Shown here: in pieces, positions 1 through 9,088 of the stretch
Layout of the letters: the number at the start of each line of letters is the position of its first letter
Position numbering within the stretch: position 1 is the stretch's first letter
Assembly: GCA_963840805.1 (NCBI GenBank)
Contig: CAWJAJ010000017.1
Span: 930,001 to 994,000, forward strand
Source of the DNA: CADEEN01 sp963840805
Lineage (GTDB): Bacteria > Pseudomonadota > Gammaproteobacteria > Burkholderiales > Burkholderiaceae_C
Direction: 5' to 3'
Length of the DNA stretch: 64,000 bases
The notes under the pieces: model-generated
What the model was told of the DNA's origin: nothing
Seen by the model: only the letters and a program-made list of their open reading frames with translations
Database searches by the model: none
Made by a program: the position numbers and the translations under genes

Positions 1-903
1 GGTGCTGCCGGCCGCCTCGCCGGTGACCAGCAGTCCGGGCCGCGAGTAGCGTGCGCCCTCGAGAGAACAGCGCAGCGGCGCCCCCTTCAGCGGCCCGAGC
101 TTCTCGCCGCCCGAGACCAGCTCGGCTGCAGGCGCATAGACCTCGCAGAAGCGCTCGAACATCTCGCGCAGGTTGACATCGGCCATCGTGTCGTGGCCGT
201 CGCTGCCGGTCGAATGGCTGTGTGCCAGGCCGACGCCGATGTTGAAGACCCCGTTCGGGCACGGGAAGATCCAGCCGTAACCCTTGGAGAGTCGTTTGTG
301 CCAGAGCACTTCGAGCGCGCTGATGCGGCCGACCATCGCCGGGTTGCGCACGTAGCCGCGCAGCGCCACGCCACTGGGCGTGCGGCGTTCGCACACGCCC
401 GCCGCGATCAGGGCCTGCGGCACGGCGCCGGTGGCCAGCACCAGCCACTGGGCGCGAATCTCGTACGTGGTGTCGCCGGTCTTCAGCAGCGCGCCACAGA
501 TGCGCGGGCCATCGAGCAGCGGTGCCTCGAAGCGTGCCGGCGCCAGCCACCGGGCGCCCGCGGCGACGGCGGCGCGACGCAGGATATCGTCGAGTACCGC
601 GCGTTGCAGCACGGCCAGCCGGCCGGGCACGTCGATGCGTCCGCCCCGCGGGCCAATGCACGCCACATGGGTCGCACGCTGGGCTGCGCGCATCACCGCC
701 TGGTGCACGCCGAGCCTTCCGAACGCGGTGTGCGCGTCGGGGATCAGGCCATCGCCACAGACCTTGTCGCGGGGAAACTCGTGTTGGTCGGCCAGCACCA
801 CCTTGAAGCCGGCACGCGCCAGTTGCTGGGCGCAGGCGCTGCCGGCCGGTCCGGCGCCGACGACCAGCACGTCACACGATTGCGGGGGGGCCGGTGTGTT
901 CAT
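1..903 (-). CDS. FAD-dependent oxidoreductase, geranylgeranyl-reductase family (3' end cut off)
   Basis: The protein starts at 903 and runs off the left edge; 301 codons are visible. The N-terminus has a Rossmann FAD-binding motif (VVGAGPAGSACAQQLA, about residues 14-29), then the family's conserved PRDKVCGDGL segment near residue 45, and further on WIFPCPNGVFNIGVG, all typical of geranylgeranyl-reductase/PHBH-fold flavin monooxygenases. Family members reduce isoprenoid chains or oxidise aromatic or ring substrates; the substrate cannot be told from sequence. The last visible residues (LLVTGEAAGST) resemble the second flavin-binding motif, so roughly the C-terminal quarter is missing. No neighbour on its side is visible, and the next gene is divergent. 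Confidence 0.8.
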   Translation of the reverse strand, partial: MNTPAPPQSCDVLVVGAGPAGSACAQQLARAGFKVVLADQHEFPRDKVCGDGLIPDAHTAFGRLGVHQAVMRAAQRATHVACIGPRGGRIDVPGRLAVLQRAVLDDILRRAAVAAGARWLAPARFEAPLLDGPRICGALLKTGDTTYEIRAQWLVLATGAVPQALIAAGVCERRTPSGVALRGYVRNPAMVGRISALEVLWHKRLSKGYGWIFPCPNGVFNIGVGLAHSHSTGSDGHDTMADVNLREMFERFCEVYAPAAELVSGGEKLGPLKGAPLRCSLEGARYSRPGLLVTGEAAGST

Positions 904-1026
904 GGAGCGGTCGATTCTAGGCAGGCGCGCTGGATGGGCAGGTCGGTGCGCGCTTTGATCGCCATCAAGGCCAATGCGCGGCGCGGGCGCGACGATGCCG
1001 ACCGAGCGAGCCACGAAGAACCTGCC

Positions 1027-1416
1027 ATGCCTCCCAACCTCAGCACCGCCCAGCGCGCGTTGCTGCAGCAACTGCTGCAGATGCGCCAGCATGAACTCGA
1101 CCGCCGCGTGGCGCTGCGCCAGGGTGCCAGCCGCGCCGAACATGCCCGCGAGGTCCTGCAGCAGGACGGCGACGATGCACCGCAGCGCGCCGCTGACCGC
1201 GAGGTCGATCTCGCGCGCGCCGATCGTGACATCGAGGAACTGGGCGCGGTGAGCAATGCGCTGGCGCGACTGCACGACGCCGATTTCGGCCGCTGCAACG
1301 ATTGCGGCGAGGTGATTCCGTTCGAGCGCCTGAAGCTCGAACCCTGGACTTTGCGCTGTGTCAGCTGCACGGCGCAGCGCGAGCGCGTTGCGTTGACGCC
1401 GCGACCGAAGCTCTGA
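1027..1416 (+). CDS. DksA/TraR-family C4 zinc-finger protein
   Basis: A 129-residue protein with a helical, charged N-terminal two-thirds and a C-terminal zinc finger with four cysteines (CNDCGE ... CVSC, about residues 97-118), the signature of the DksA/TraR family. True DksA is about 150 residues and binds in the RNA polymerase secondary channel with ppGpp. This shorter paralogue could act similarly or be a stress-related DksA-like protein; the paired acidic residues of the DksA coiled-coil tip are not obvious. The ATG at 1027 is preferred because the family-like region (LSTAQRALLQQLLQMRQHEL) begins just after it. The reading frame stays open far upstream, but that stretch overlaps the divergent reductase and shows no homology. 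Confidence 0.82.
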   Translation: MPPNLSTAQRALLQQLLQMRQHELDRRVALRQGASRAEHAREVLQQDGDDAPQRAADREVDLARADRDIEELGAVSNALARLHDADFGRCNDCGEVIPFERLKLEPWTLRCVSCTAQRERVALTPRPKL

Positions 1417-1452
1417 CCGGCGCCCGACCGCGTCGCGGTCGGCCGCACCGGT

Positions 1453-3655
1453 TCAGGGCCGTGCCGCCGTCTTGACCTTCAACCGCCACGCGTGCAGCAG
1501 CGGCTCGGTGTAGCCACTCGGTTGGGCCATGCCCTTGAACACCAGGTCGCAGGCGGCCAGGTAGGCGGCCGAGGTGTCGAAGTGCCCGGCCATCGGGCGG
1601 TACAGCGGATCGGCCGCGTTCTGCGCATCGACCACCGCTGCCATGCGCTCTAACGTGGCGCGGACCTGGGCCTCGCTGACGATGCCATGGTGCAGCCAGT
1701 TGGCGATGTGCTGCGACGAGATGCGCAACGTCGCACGGTCTTCCATCAGGCCGATGTTGTGGATGTCGGGTACCTTCGAGCAGCCGACGCCCTGGTCGAC
1801 CCAGCGCACCACGTAACCCAGGATGCCCTGCGCGTTGTTCTCGATCTCCTGGCGCTTCTCGGCGTCGCTCCACTTGGGCTTCTTGACCACCGGCACGGTC
1901 AGCAGGCCCTCGAGGATGGCCTCGCGTTCGGCGTCGACATCGGTCTTCTCGAGCGACTTCTGGATCTTGAACACGTCGACCTGGTGGTAGTGCAGTGCGT
2001 GCAGCGTGGCGGCGGTCGGGCTCGGCACCCAGGCGGTGTTGGCGCCGGCCTGCGGGTGCGCGATCTTGGCCTTCAGCATCGCGCCCATCAGGTCGGGCAT
2101 GGCCCACATGCCCTTGCCGATCTGCGCCTTGCCGCGCAGGCCGCACTCCAGCCCCACCAGCACGTTGCTGCGCTCGTAGGCCTGGATCCAGGCGCTGGAT
2201 CTTCATGTCGCCCTTGCGCATCATCGGGCCGGCGTGCATGGCGGTGTGCATCTCGTCGCCGGTGCGGTCGAGGAAGCCGGTGTTGATGAACGCGACTCGG
2301 CTGGCGGCGGCGGCGATGCAGGCCTTCAGGTTGACGCTGGTGCGGCGCTCCTCGTCCATGATGCCGAGCTTGACCGTGCTGTCGGGCAGGCCGAGCAGCT
2401 TCTCGACGCGCGCGAACAGTTCGCTGGCGAAGGCCACTTCGGCCGGGCCGTGCATCTTGGGCTTGACGATGTAGACCGAGCCGCGGCGGGTGTTGCGGAT
2501 GCCGTTCTCACCCGCGCCCTTGAGGTCGTGGACCGCGGCGGCCGTGGTCACCAGCGCGTCGAGGATGCCTTCCGGGATCTCCTGGTCGTTCTCGCCCCAC
2601 AGCACCGCGGGGTGGTTCATCAGGTGGCCGACGTTGCGGACGAACAGCAGCGAGCGGCCGTGCAGCGTGACGTCCTCGCCTCGCGGGCCGGTGTATTGGC
2701 GGTCGGGGTTGAGGCCGCGCGTGAAGGTGCTGCCGCCCTTGGCGACCTGCTCGGTCAGCGTGCCCTTGAGGATGCCGAGCCAGTTGCGGTAGGCCAGCAC
2801 CTTGTCGTCGGCGTCGACCACCGCCACCGAGTCCTCGAGGTCGAGGATGGTCGACAGCGCCGCTTCGAGCACCAGGTCGGCCACGCCGGCCGGGTCGGTG
2901 CGGCCGATGGCGTGCGTGCGGTCGATGCGGATGTCCAGGTGCAGGCCGTGGTGCGACAGCAGTACCGCCGACGGCTCGCCCATTTCGCCCTGGAAGCCGA
3001 CGAACTGCGCCGGGTTCTTCAGGCCCACGGCACGGCCGTCCTTCAGCGTCACGGCCAGGTTGTTGTCGACCACGCGGTAGGCGGTGGCGTCGATGTGCGA
3101 GCCCCTGGCCAGCGGCGTGCAGCGATCCAGCACGTAGCGCGCGTATTCGATGACCTTGGCGCCACGCACCGGGTTGTAGCCCGCGCCCTTCGCGGCGCCG
3201 TCGTCCTCCGACAGCACGTCGGTGCCGTAGAGGGCGTCGTACAGCGAGCCCCAGCGCGCATTGGCGGCGTTCAGCGCATAGCGCGCGTTGGTGATCGGCA
3301 CCACCAGCTGCGGGCCGGCCTGCAGCGCCAGTTCGGCGTCGACGTTCTTCGTCGTCACCTTCAGCTTGGCCGGCACCGGCACGAGGTAGCCGATCTTCTG
3401 CAGGAAGGCCTTGTACCTGGCCATGTTCCGGATCGGGCCCGGGTTCGCCCGGTGCCACTGGTCGATTGCGGTCTGCAGGCGATCGCGTTCGGCCAACAGT
3501 GCGGCGTTCTTCGGCGCGAGGTCGTGCACGATCGCATCGACGCCCTTCCAGAAGGCGGCGCTGTCGATGCCGGTGCCGGGCAACACCTCGTTGTCGATGA
3601 ACTGCTTCAGGTTCGTCGCGACCTTCAGGCCGTGGACGGGGGTGCGATCGCTCAT
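1453..3655 (-). CDS. glcB: malate synthase G, one frameshift as read
   Basis: Malate synthase G condenses glyoxylate with acetyl-CoA to malate in the cytosol. About 733 codons from the ATG at 3655, close to the usual 720-730. Recognisable blocks include LEDSVAVVDADDKV, GLNPDRQYTGPRGE, MHGPAEVAFA, a GIMDEERRTSVNLK loop and GKGMWAMPDLM near the C-terminus. The frame breaks near 2200: after MRKGDMK the protein continues one base over as SSAWIQAYERSN, exactly as expected for this family if one base at 2200 (forward T) is removed. Everything on both sides is intact, so this is more likely a sequence error than decay. It lies 29 bases downstream of the dehalogenase gene on the same strand, so the two probably form one transcript. 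Confidence 0.9.
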
Positions 3656-3684
3656 GGCGGGACTCTCGGTGGGCATGGCGTTGT

Positions 3685-4371
3685 TCAGGTGGGGAAGAAA
3701 TCGAGCACGTCGCGCAGGCTGCTGCCGATCCGCGACGGCACGGTATCGAGCTGCTCGAGTGGCAGGCCGGCACGGTTGACCCACAACGTGGTGTAGCCGA
3801 ACCAGGTCGCGCCAATGGCATCCCAGCCGTTGCTCGAGACGAACAGGATCTCGCTGGCTGGCAGCTTCAGCGCCTGCGGGCCCAGTGCGTACGCAGCAGG
3901 GTCGGTCTTGAAGCGCTTGACCTCGTGCACCGACAGGACAGGCGTCAGCAGCTCGGCCAAGCCGGCGCTCTTCACTGCCACGGCCAGCATCTCGGGGTCG
4001 CCGTTGCTCAGGATGCCCGCAGGGATGCCGCGTTGCCGCAGTCCGTTCAGCACCTCGCGGTTTTCGGGGAACGCGCTCAAGTGCCGGTACTGGCTCATCA
4101 GCCGCTCTTCGGTCGCCGCATCCAGCGCCAGTGACAGGCGCGCAGCGGCATAGCGCAGGCCGGCGCGCGTCACGGCCCAGAACGGTTGGTAGCGGCCGCT
4201 CAGCGTCAGCAGGCGTGTGTAGTCGATCTGCTTGTCGCGCCACAGCAGCGCAAGGCGCTCGCCTTGGCCGGGGAACAGTTGTTCGGCGAGCAGGCCGACG
4301 CTGTACACGTCGAACAGCGTGCCGTAGGCATCGAACAGCACCGCACGTGGCGGAGAAGCGGGGGCGTCCAC
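3685..4371 (-). CDS. haloacid dehalogenase, type II (HAD superfamily)
   Basis: A 228-residue HAD hydrolase. Motif I FDAYGTLFD (about residues 13-21) supplies the nucleophilic aspartate; motif II is LSNGD; a lysine lies in KRFKTDP; and SSNGWDAIGA matches the type II (S)-2-haloacid dehalogenase C-terminal motif rather than the phosphatase form. Family members replace halide on 2-haloacids with hydroxyl by way of an aspartyl ester; chloroacetate would give glycolate. It sits directly upstream of malate synthase G on the same strand and is divergent from a LysR regulator, which fits a role feeding C2 acids into glyoxylate metabolism. The actual substrate is inferred only from family and context. 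Confidence 0.85.
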   Translation of the reverse strand: MDAPASPPRAVLFDAYGTLFDVYSVGLLAEQLFPGQGERLALLWRDKQIDYTRLLTLSGRYQPFWAVTRAGLRYAAARLSLALDAATEERLMSQYRHLSAFPENREVLNGLRQRGIPAGILSNGDPEMLAVAVKSAGLAELLTPVLSVHEVKRFKTDPAAYALGPQALKLPASEILFVSSNGWDAIGATWFGYTTLWVNRAGLPLEQLDTVPSRIGSSLRDVLDFFPT

Positions 4372-4437
4372 GGCGCCAATCTATTCGCAACTTGAGTGAC
4401 CATTAAGTGCCCAAAACAGCGTGGATTGATGACTTCG

Positions 4438-5376
4438 ATGCAAAATCACATCGAAATGGACAAGTTGAAGCAGATCGAATCCTTTGCCGCGGTGGCCACC
4501 AAGGGCAGCCTGACCGCGGCAGCCAAGGCCGAGGGCGTCGCGCCGGCGGTGATAGGCCGGCGCATCGATGCGCTCGAAGAGCGACTCGGCGTGAAGCTGA
4601 TGGTGCGCACCACACGACGCATCACACTGACCCACGAGGGCAGCGCCTTCCTCGACGACTGCCAACGCGTTCTGGCCGATCTGGCCAACGCCGAGGCCAG
4701 CGTCACAGCGGGTGGCGTGAAAGCCAGTGGTTACTTGCGTATCACGGCCCCGGCCGGTTTCGGGCGCCGTCACGTGGCGCCGATGGTGCCGCGCTTCCTG
4801 GCCCAACACCCTGATGTCCACGTCTCGTTGAACCTGTCCGATCGCGTCGTGGACATCGTCAACGAAGGATTCGATTGCGCGGTGCGCGTCGGCGATCTGC
4901 CGGATTCGAGCCTGGTCAGCGTGCGTCTGGCCGACAACCGGCGGCTGTGTGTGGCCACGCCGGGCTACCTCAAACGCGCCGGAACGCCCAGGTCGCCGGC
5001 TGAACTGCAACGGCACGAGTGCCTGACGCTCAGTTCCGATGCCAGTCAGACGCGCGGGTGGGCCTTCAGTGTCGAGGGTGCCGTGACGCACCTGCGCCCG
5101 AGCGGTCGCGTCGACTGCAGCGATGGGCAGGTGCTGCACGATTGGTGTGTGCAGGGACTGGGGATTGCCTGGCGCAGCACGTGGGAGGTCGACGACGACA
5201 TCGCGGCCGGGCGCCTGGTGCGCCTGCTCGACGAATTCGCGGCGCCGCCGAACGGCATCTACGCGGTGTTCCCCCAGCGCAAGCACCTGCCGCTGCGCGT
5301 GCGACTGTGGATCGACTTCCTCAAGCACAGCTGGGGTGACGAGGCCTATTGGGCGGCGGCGGCCAAGCCGGGCTGA
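4438..5376 (+). CDS. LysR-family transcriptional regulator
   Basis: A LysR-type regulator of about 312 residues: winged helix-turn-helix at the N-terminus (IESFAAVATKGSLTAAAKAE, followed by a recognition helix reading VIGRRIDALEERLG), then a periplasmic-binding-like effector domain. Three in-frame ATGs lie close together (4429, 4438, 4456). The winged helix begins right after the last, so 4456 is the shortest plausible start; 4438 is given as a compromise, and no strong ribosome site decides it. It is transcribed divergently from the dehalogenase-glcB pair with a gap of under 70 bases, so it is the probable regulator of that pair. A hairpin terminator follows the stop codon. Confidence 0.88.
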   Translation: MQNHIEMDKLKQIESFAAVATKGSLTAAAKAEGVAPAVIGRRIDALEERLGVKLMVRTTRRITLTHEGSAFLDDCQRVLADLANAEASVTAGGVKASGYLRITAPAGFGRRHVAPMVPRFLAQHPDVHVSLNLSDRVVDIVNEGFDCAVRVGDLPDSSLVSVRLADNRRLCVATPGYLKRAGTPRSPAELQRHECLTLSSDASQTRGWAFSVEGAVTHLRPSGRVDCSDGQVLHDWCVQGLGIAWRSTWEVDDDIAAGRLVRLLDEFAAPPNGIYAVFPQRKHLPLRVRLWIDFLKHSWGDEAYWAAAAKPG

Positions 5377-5384
5377 AACGAAAC

Positions 5385-5405
5385 AAGCCCGGCATCACCG
5401 GGCTT
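5385..5405. terminator. bidirectional hairpin terminator between lysR and psiF
   Basis: A perfect stem of eight base pairs (AAGCCCGG with CCGGGCTT) closes a five-base loop between two converging stop codons. It can serve both the LysR gene (ending 5376) and the PsiF gene (ending 5427). Confidence 0.7.
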
Positions 5406-5426
5406 GCTGTGCTGCGAGCAGGCAGG

Positions 5427-5729
5427 TCAGGCCTTCTTGCTCAGGCATTCCTTCATGAACGCCTTGCGCTCGTCGCCCTTCTTGTCGCCGGCGCTGGCGT
5501 TGCAGGTCTTCATCTTGTTCTGCTGCGTCGTCGCGGCCGTGGCCGCGGGTTTCGCCGACAGGCACTCCTTCATGAAGGCCTTGCGGGCATCGCCTTCGAG
5601 TTTCTTGTCGCCGGCGTCCTTGTTGCAGGTTGCCATCTTGCTTTGCTGTGCAGTGGGCTTCTTCTCGTCGGCCGCCTGGGCCGACAGTGCGAACGCCGCC
5701 ACGGCCAGCGCCATCATCAACTTCTTCAT
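5427..5729 (-). CDS. PsiF-repeat secreted protein
   Basis: A 100-residue protein starting at the ATG at 5729, which is preceded by an AAGGAGAC ribosome site. A signal peptide (MKKLMMALAVAAFALSAQAA) is followed by two copies of the PsiF repeat, each running KM..CN..AGDKK...RKAFMKECLS, with paired cysteines. PsiF proteins are small periplasmic proteins named from the phosphate-starvation-inducible psiF gene of E. coli; their function is not established. The two repeats fill the whole mature protein. The gene stands alone, converging on the LysR gene. Confidence 0.88.
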   Translation of the reverse strand: MKKLMMALAVAAFALSAQAADEKKPTAQQSKMATCNKDAGDKKLEGDARKAFMKECLSAKPAATAATTQQNKMKTCNASAGDKKGDERKAFMKECLSKKA

Positions 5730-5872
5730 CGGGGGTCTCCTTCTCCATCCTCGGTCGTCGGGCACGATTGCCGCGCCGGATTGAAGCAGACGCTGCCCAC
5801 CCCGGCAAGCGCGCTAACGCGCCGATGGCCTGCTGCGCGTACAGGGTTGCCCCTGACGCATCGTGATCGTGG

Positions 5873-7216
5873 TCAGAGGATGCGGCGCGGGTGATCGAGC
5901 TGTTCGTGCGCAGCGTGCAGGCGCCGCACCAGCACCTTGATGAAGGCGCCATCGAACAGGTGGCGCGTGCCGGGGGAGAGTTGGCCGAGTGTCTCGGGCG
6001 TGAACGAAACCGTCGTGCACGGCGCCGACACGATCACGTCGGCACGGTGCGTGCGCAGATCTTCGCTCGGTGCCAGGTAGGCCATTTCGCCGATCGTGCT
6101 GCCGCGGCCGAGCTGGGCCACCTTGCGGCCGTCGCGAAAGACCTCGACCTCGCCATGGGCCAGGATGTGAAAGGTCGCGCCTTGCTGGCCGCGCTTGTAC
6201 AGGGCGTGGCCGAACGCGAGGCGCTGCCACCGGGCGCGGTGCACCACCTCCCACAGCTCGACGTCGCCGAAGCCGGCGAAGAACTCGAGCGAACGCAGCA
6301 GGTTGAAGCGTTCCGAATCGAGCACGCCCTGAACGCGGCCACGGGGAATCTCGCGGCGTGCGATCAGCCCGGACAGGCCTTGTGCAAAGGTTTCCCAATC
6401 GGCCGGCCGATCGCCGGGCTGCTTGGCCAGCGCACCGCGGATCAGCGTGTCGAGACCCGCCGGCACGCCGTCACGCATCCCCAGCAGTGGCGCAGGCTCT
6501 TCGTTGACGATCTGGTGCAGCAGCGCGACCTGCGTCGGTCCCGCGAACGGCGGCCGGCCCGCGATCAGGTGGTACAGCACGGCGGCCAGCGAATACATGT
6601 CGGCACGGCTGTCGAGCGTGCCGCCGTCGAGCTGCTCGGGAGACATGTAGGCCAGCGAGCCGACGCGCTGGATCTGCGTACGCTCGGCATCGAGCTGCAG
6701 CACGCTGCCGAAGTCGGTGACCTTGATCTCGACCACCTGGCCGCGGTCGAGCACCGCCAGCAGGTTGGCCGGCTTGATGTCGCGGTGGATCAGCCCTTGG
6801 CGCGACACATAGCCCAGCGCCATCGCGCACTTGAAACCGATCTCGACGATCTGCTCCAGCGACAACAGCGCATCGGGACGGCAGTAGGTGCGCAAGGTCG
6901 TGCCGGGCACGTACTCCATCACCAGATACGGCTGCTCCGCGTCGGCGACGGCGTCGTAGATCTGCACCACGTTCGGATGCGACAGACGGCCGACGAGCGC
7001 CGCCTCGGCCGCGAAGAAACGCTCGTAGAAGTGGGCACTGGTGCTGCCGCCGGTGGTGGCGACCGTCGGCGGGCTGACGCACTTGATCGCCACGTCGCGG
7101 CCGCGGAACTCGTCGCGGGCGTGGTACACGACGCTGGTGGCACCCTCGCCGAGGCGGCCGAGCACGCGGTAGGCACCGAAGTGGCTGGGCAGTTTCGACG
7201 GCTGAGCGGTGCGCAT
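5873..7216 (-). CDS. serine/threonine protein kinase with C-terminal cyclic-nucleotide-binding domain
   Basis: A 447-residue protein starting at 7216. The kinase domain occupies about residues 13-280: glycine-rich loop LGEGATSVVY, catalytic lysine in VAIKCV, catalytic loop LIHRDIKPANLL, metal-binding VTDFGSV (DFG) and SPEQ activation segment. All catalytic residues are present, so it should be active. The C-terminal third (about residues 305-435) is a cyclic-nucleotide-binding-type beta barrel with a phosphate-cassette-like GEMAYLAPSEDLRTHRADV. No membrane segment is visible, so the protein is probably cytosolic. The architecture suggests a kinase gated by a nucleotide or other small ligand, analogous to but distinct from eukaryotic cGMP-dependent kinase. 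The gene is divergent from argS; no partner phosphatase is nearby. Confidence 0.88.
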   Translation of the reverse strand: MRTAQPSKLPSHFGAYRVLGRLGEGATSVVYHARDEFRGRDVAIKCVSPPTVATTGGSTSAHFYERFFAAEAALVGRLSHPNVVQIYDAVADAEQPYLVMEYVPGTTLRTYCRPDALLSLEQIVEIGFKCAMALGYVSRQGLIHRDIKPANLLAVLDRGQVVEIKVTDFGSVLQLDAERTQIQRVGSLAYMSPEQLDGGTLDSRADMYSLAAVLYHLIAGRPPFAGPTQVALLHQIVNEEPAPLLGMRDGVPAGLDTLIRGALAKQPGDRPADWETFAQGLSGLIARREIPRGRVQGVLDSERFNLLRSLEFFAGFGDVELWEVVHRARWQRLAFGHALYKRGQQGATFHILAHGEVEVFRDGRKVAQLGRGSTIGEMAYLAPSEDLRTHRADVIVSAPCTTVSFTPETLGQLSPGTRHLFDGAFIKVLVRRLHAAHEQLDHPRRIL

Positions 7217-7321
7217 GCGGGTTGGTGGCGGGTGCCAGCCATTGTTGTCTGTGTCGCGGTGTGCGGCCCGTGACTTTGTCCACGAGCAGGCGCACGACAG
7301 CGCGTACGTAGAATCGCCGCC

Positions 7322-9088
7322 ATGATTCAAGCCCAGCAAGAGCTGCTCGACGCGCTGCACCAGGCAGTGGCCGAGACAGTGCCGGGGCATCGCCTGACGC
7401 TGGCGTTCGAGTCGCCCAAGCAGGCCGCGCATGGCGACCTGGCGATCACCGCAGCCATGCCGCTGGCACGTGCCGCCCGCAGCAACCCGCGTGCGCTGGC
7501 CGAGCAGTTGGTGATCGCGCTGCAGCGTCAACCGGCGGTTCAGCGCTGGGTCGCAGCGCTCGAGATCGCCGGCCCCGGCTTCATCAATCTGCGCCTGGCG
7601 CCGGCGGCGAAACAGGCCGTGGTGGCCGAGGTGCTGCACGAGCGCGAGCGTTTCGGCACGGCGCCTGCCAACGGCCAGCGCGTGCTGGTCGAATTCGTCT
7701 CGGCCAACCCGACCGGGCCGCTGCACCTGGGCCATGCACGCCAAGCCGCGCTCGGTGACGTGTTGTGCAGCCTGTTCGAGACCCAGGGCTGGGCGGTCAC
7801 GCGCGAGTTCTATTACAACGACGCCGGGGTGCAGATCGCCACACTCACGGCCTCGGTCAAGGCACGGCTCGACGGACTGAAGCCGGGAGACGCCGGCTGG
7901 CCCGAGGCGGCCTACAACGGTGACTACATCGCCGACATCGCGGCCGACTTTGCCGCGCGCAAGACGGTCAGCGCCGACGACCGCGAATACACGGCCTCCG
8001 GTGACCCGCGCGATCTCGAGGGCATCCGGCAGTTCGCGGTGGCCTACCTGCGCCACGAACAGGATCTCGATCTGCAGGCCTTCGGGCTGAAGTTCGACAG
8101 CTACTTCCTCGAGTCGAGCCTGTACAGCAGCGGCAAGGTCGAGGCCACCGTGGCCCGCCTCGTCGCTTCGGGCAAGACCTATGAGCGCGACGGCGCGCTG
8201 TGGTTGCGCACGACGGAATACGGTGATGACAAGGACCGCGTGATGCGCAAGTCGGCCCCCGCAGGGGCCGACGCCACGGCCGGCGATGGCACCCTCTACA
8301 CCTACTTCGTGCCCGACGTGGCCTACCACATCGACAAGTGGCAGCGCGGTTTCACCAAGTGCATCAATTGCCAGGGCACCGACCACCACGGCACCATCGC
8401 CCGCGTGCGCGCCGGCCTGCAGGCGGCCGGCCTGGGGATCCCGGCAGGCTTTCCCGACTACGTACTGAACAAGATGGTCACCGTGATGCGCGGCGGCCAG
8501 GAAGTGAAGCTGTCCAAGCGCGCCGGCAGTTACGTGACGCTGCGCGACCTGATCGACTGGACCAGCCGCGACGCGGTGCGATTCTTCCTGATCAGCCGCA
8601 AGGCCGATACCGAGTACACCTTCGACGTCGACTTGGCGCTGGCGCAGAACGACGAGAATCCGGTGTTCTACGTGCAGTACGCGCACGCGCGCATCTGCTC
8701 GGTGCTGGCGCAGTACCGTGAGAAGGCGCCGCCGTCGTGCGGCGACGCCGCGGACCTGGCGCGCACCGACCTGGCATTGCTGGCGGCACCGACCGAAGCG
8801 GCGCTGATGCTCGAGCTGGCGACGTACCCGCTGATGCTGCAGCGCGCCGCTGCCGGCCTCGCGCCGCACGACGTGGCGTTCTACCTGCGCCAGCTCGCGG
8901 CCGCGTTCCACAGCTACTACGCGGCCGAGCGCTTCCTCGTCGATGACCCGGCCTTGGCGCGTGCTCGCCTGGCGTTGCTGGCGGCTACCGCACAGGTGCT
9001 GCGCAACGGCCTGGCCGTGCTGGGCGTCTCGGCGCCCGAGCGCATGGATCGCGAGTCCCCCTCCACCGCATCGGAACCCCAACCATGA
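7322..9088 (+). CDS. argS: arginyl-tRNA synthetase
   Basis: A class I aminoacyl-tRNA synthetase of 588 residues, which charges tRNA-Arg. The N-terminal Add-1 domain precedes the HIGH-type motif (NPTGPLHLGHARQAALGD, HLGH at 135-138). A KMSKS-like loop reads EVKLSKRAG near residue 400. The C-terminal anticodon-binding domain includes the expected FYVQYAHARI segment. Length and start (ATG at 7322) fit the family. It overlaps the next gene by four bases (ATGA), so the SPOR-domain protein is probably translationally coupled to it. Confidence 0.97.
   Translation: MIQAQQELLDALHQAVAETVPGHRLTLAFESPKQAAHGDLAITAAMPLARAARSNPRALAEQLVIALQRQPAVQRWVAALEIAGPGFINLRLAPAAKQAVVAEVLHERERFGTAPANGQRVLVEFVSANPTGPLHLGHARQAALGDVLCSLFETQGWAVTREFYYNDAGVQIATLTASVKARLDGLKPGDAGWPEAAYNGDYIADIAADFAARKTVSADDREYTASGDPRDLEGIRQFAVAYLRHEQDLDLQAFGLKFDSYFLESSLYSSGKVEATVARLVASGKTYERDGALWLRTTEYGDDKDRVMRKSAPAGADATAGDGTLYTYFVPDVAYHIDKWQRGFTKCINCQGTDHHGTIARVRAGLQAAGLGIPAGFPDYVLNKMVTVMRGGQEVKLSKRAGSYVTLRDLIDWTSRDAVRFFLISRKADTEYTFDVDLALAQNDENPVFYVQYAHARICSVLAQYREKAPPSCGDAADLARTDLALLAAPTEAALMLELATYPLMLQRAAAGLAPHDVAFYLRQLAAAFHSYYAAERFLVDDPALARARLALLAATAQVLRNGLAVLGVSAPERMDRESPSTASEPQP

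Noticed and set aside
193..1416. A 407-codon plus-strand frame reaching back from the DksA-like gene
   Set aside because: The part before 1027 lies opposite the flavin reductase and shows no domain; only the last 129 codons are a gene.
1361..4390. A 1009-codon minus-strand frame spanning glcB and the dehalogenase
   Set aside because: It is the glcB frame before the frameshift plus out-of-frame sequence on both sides; conserved blocks show two separate genes.
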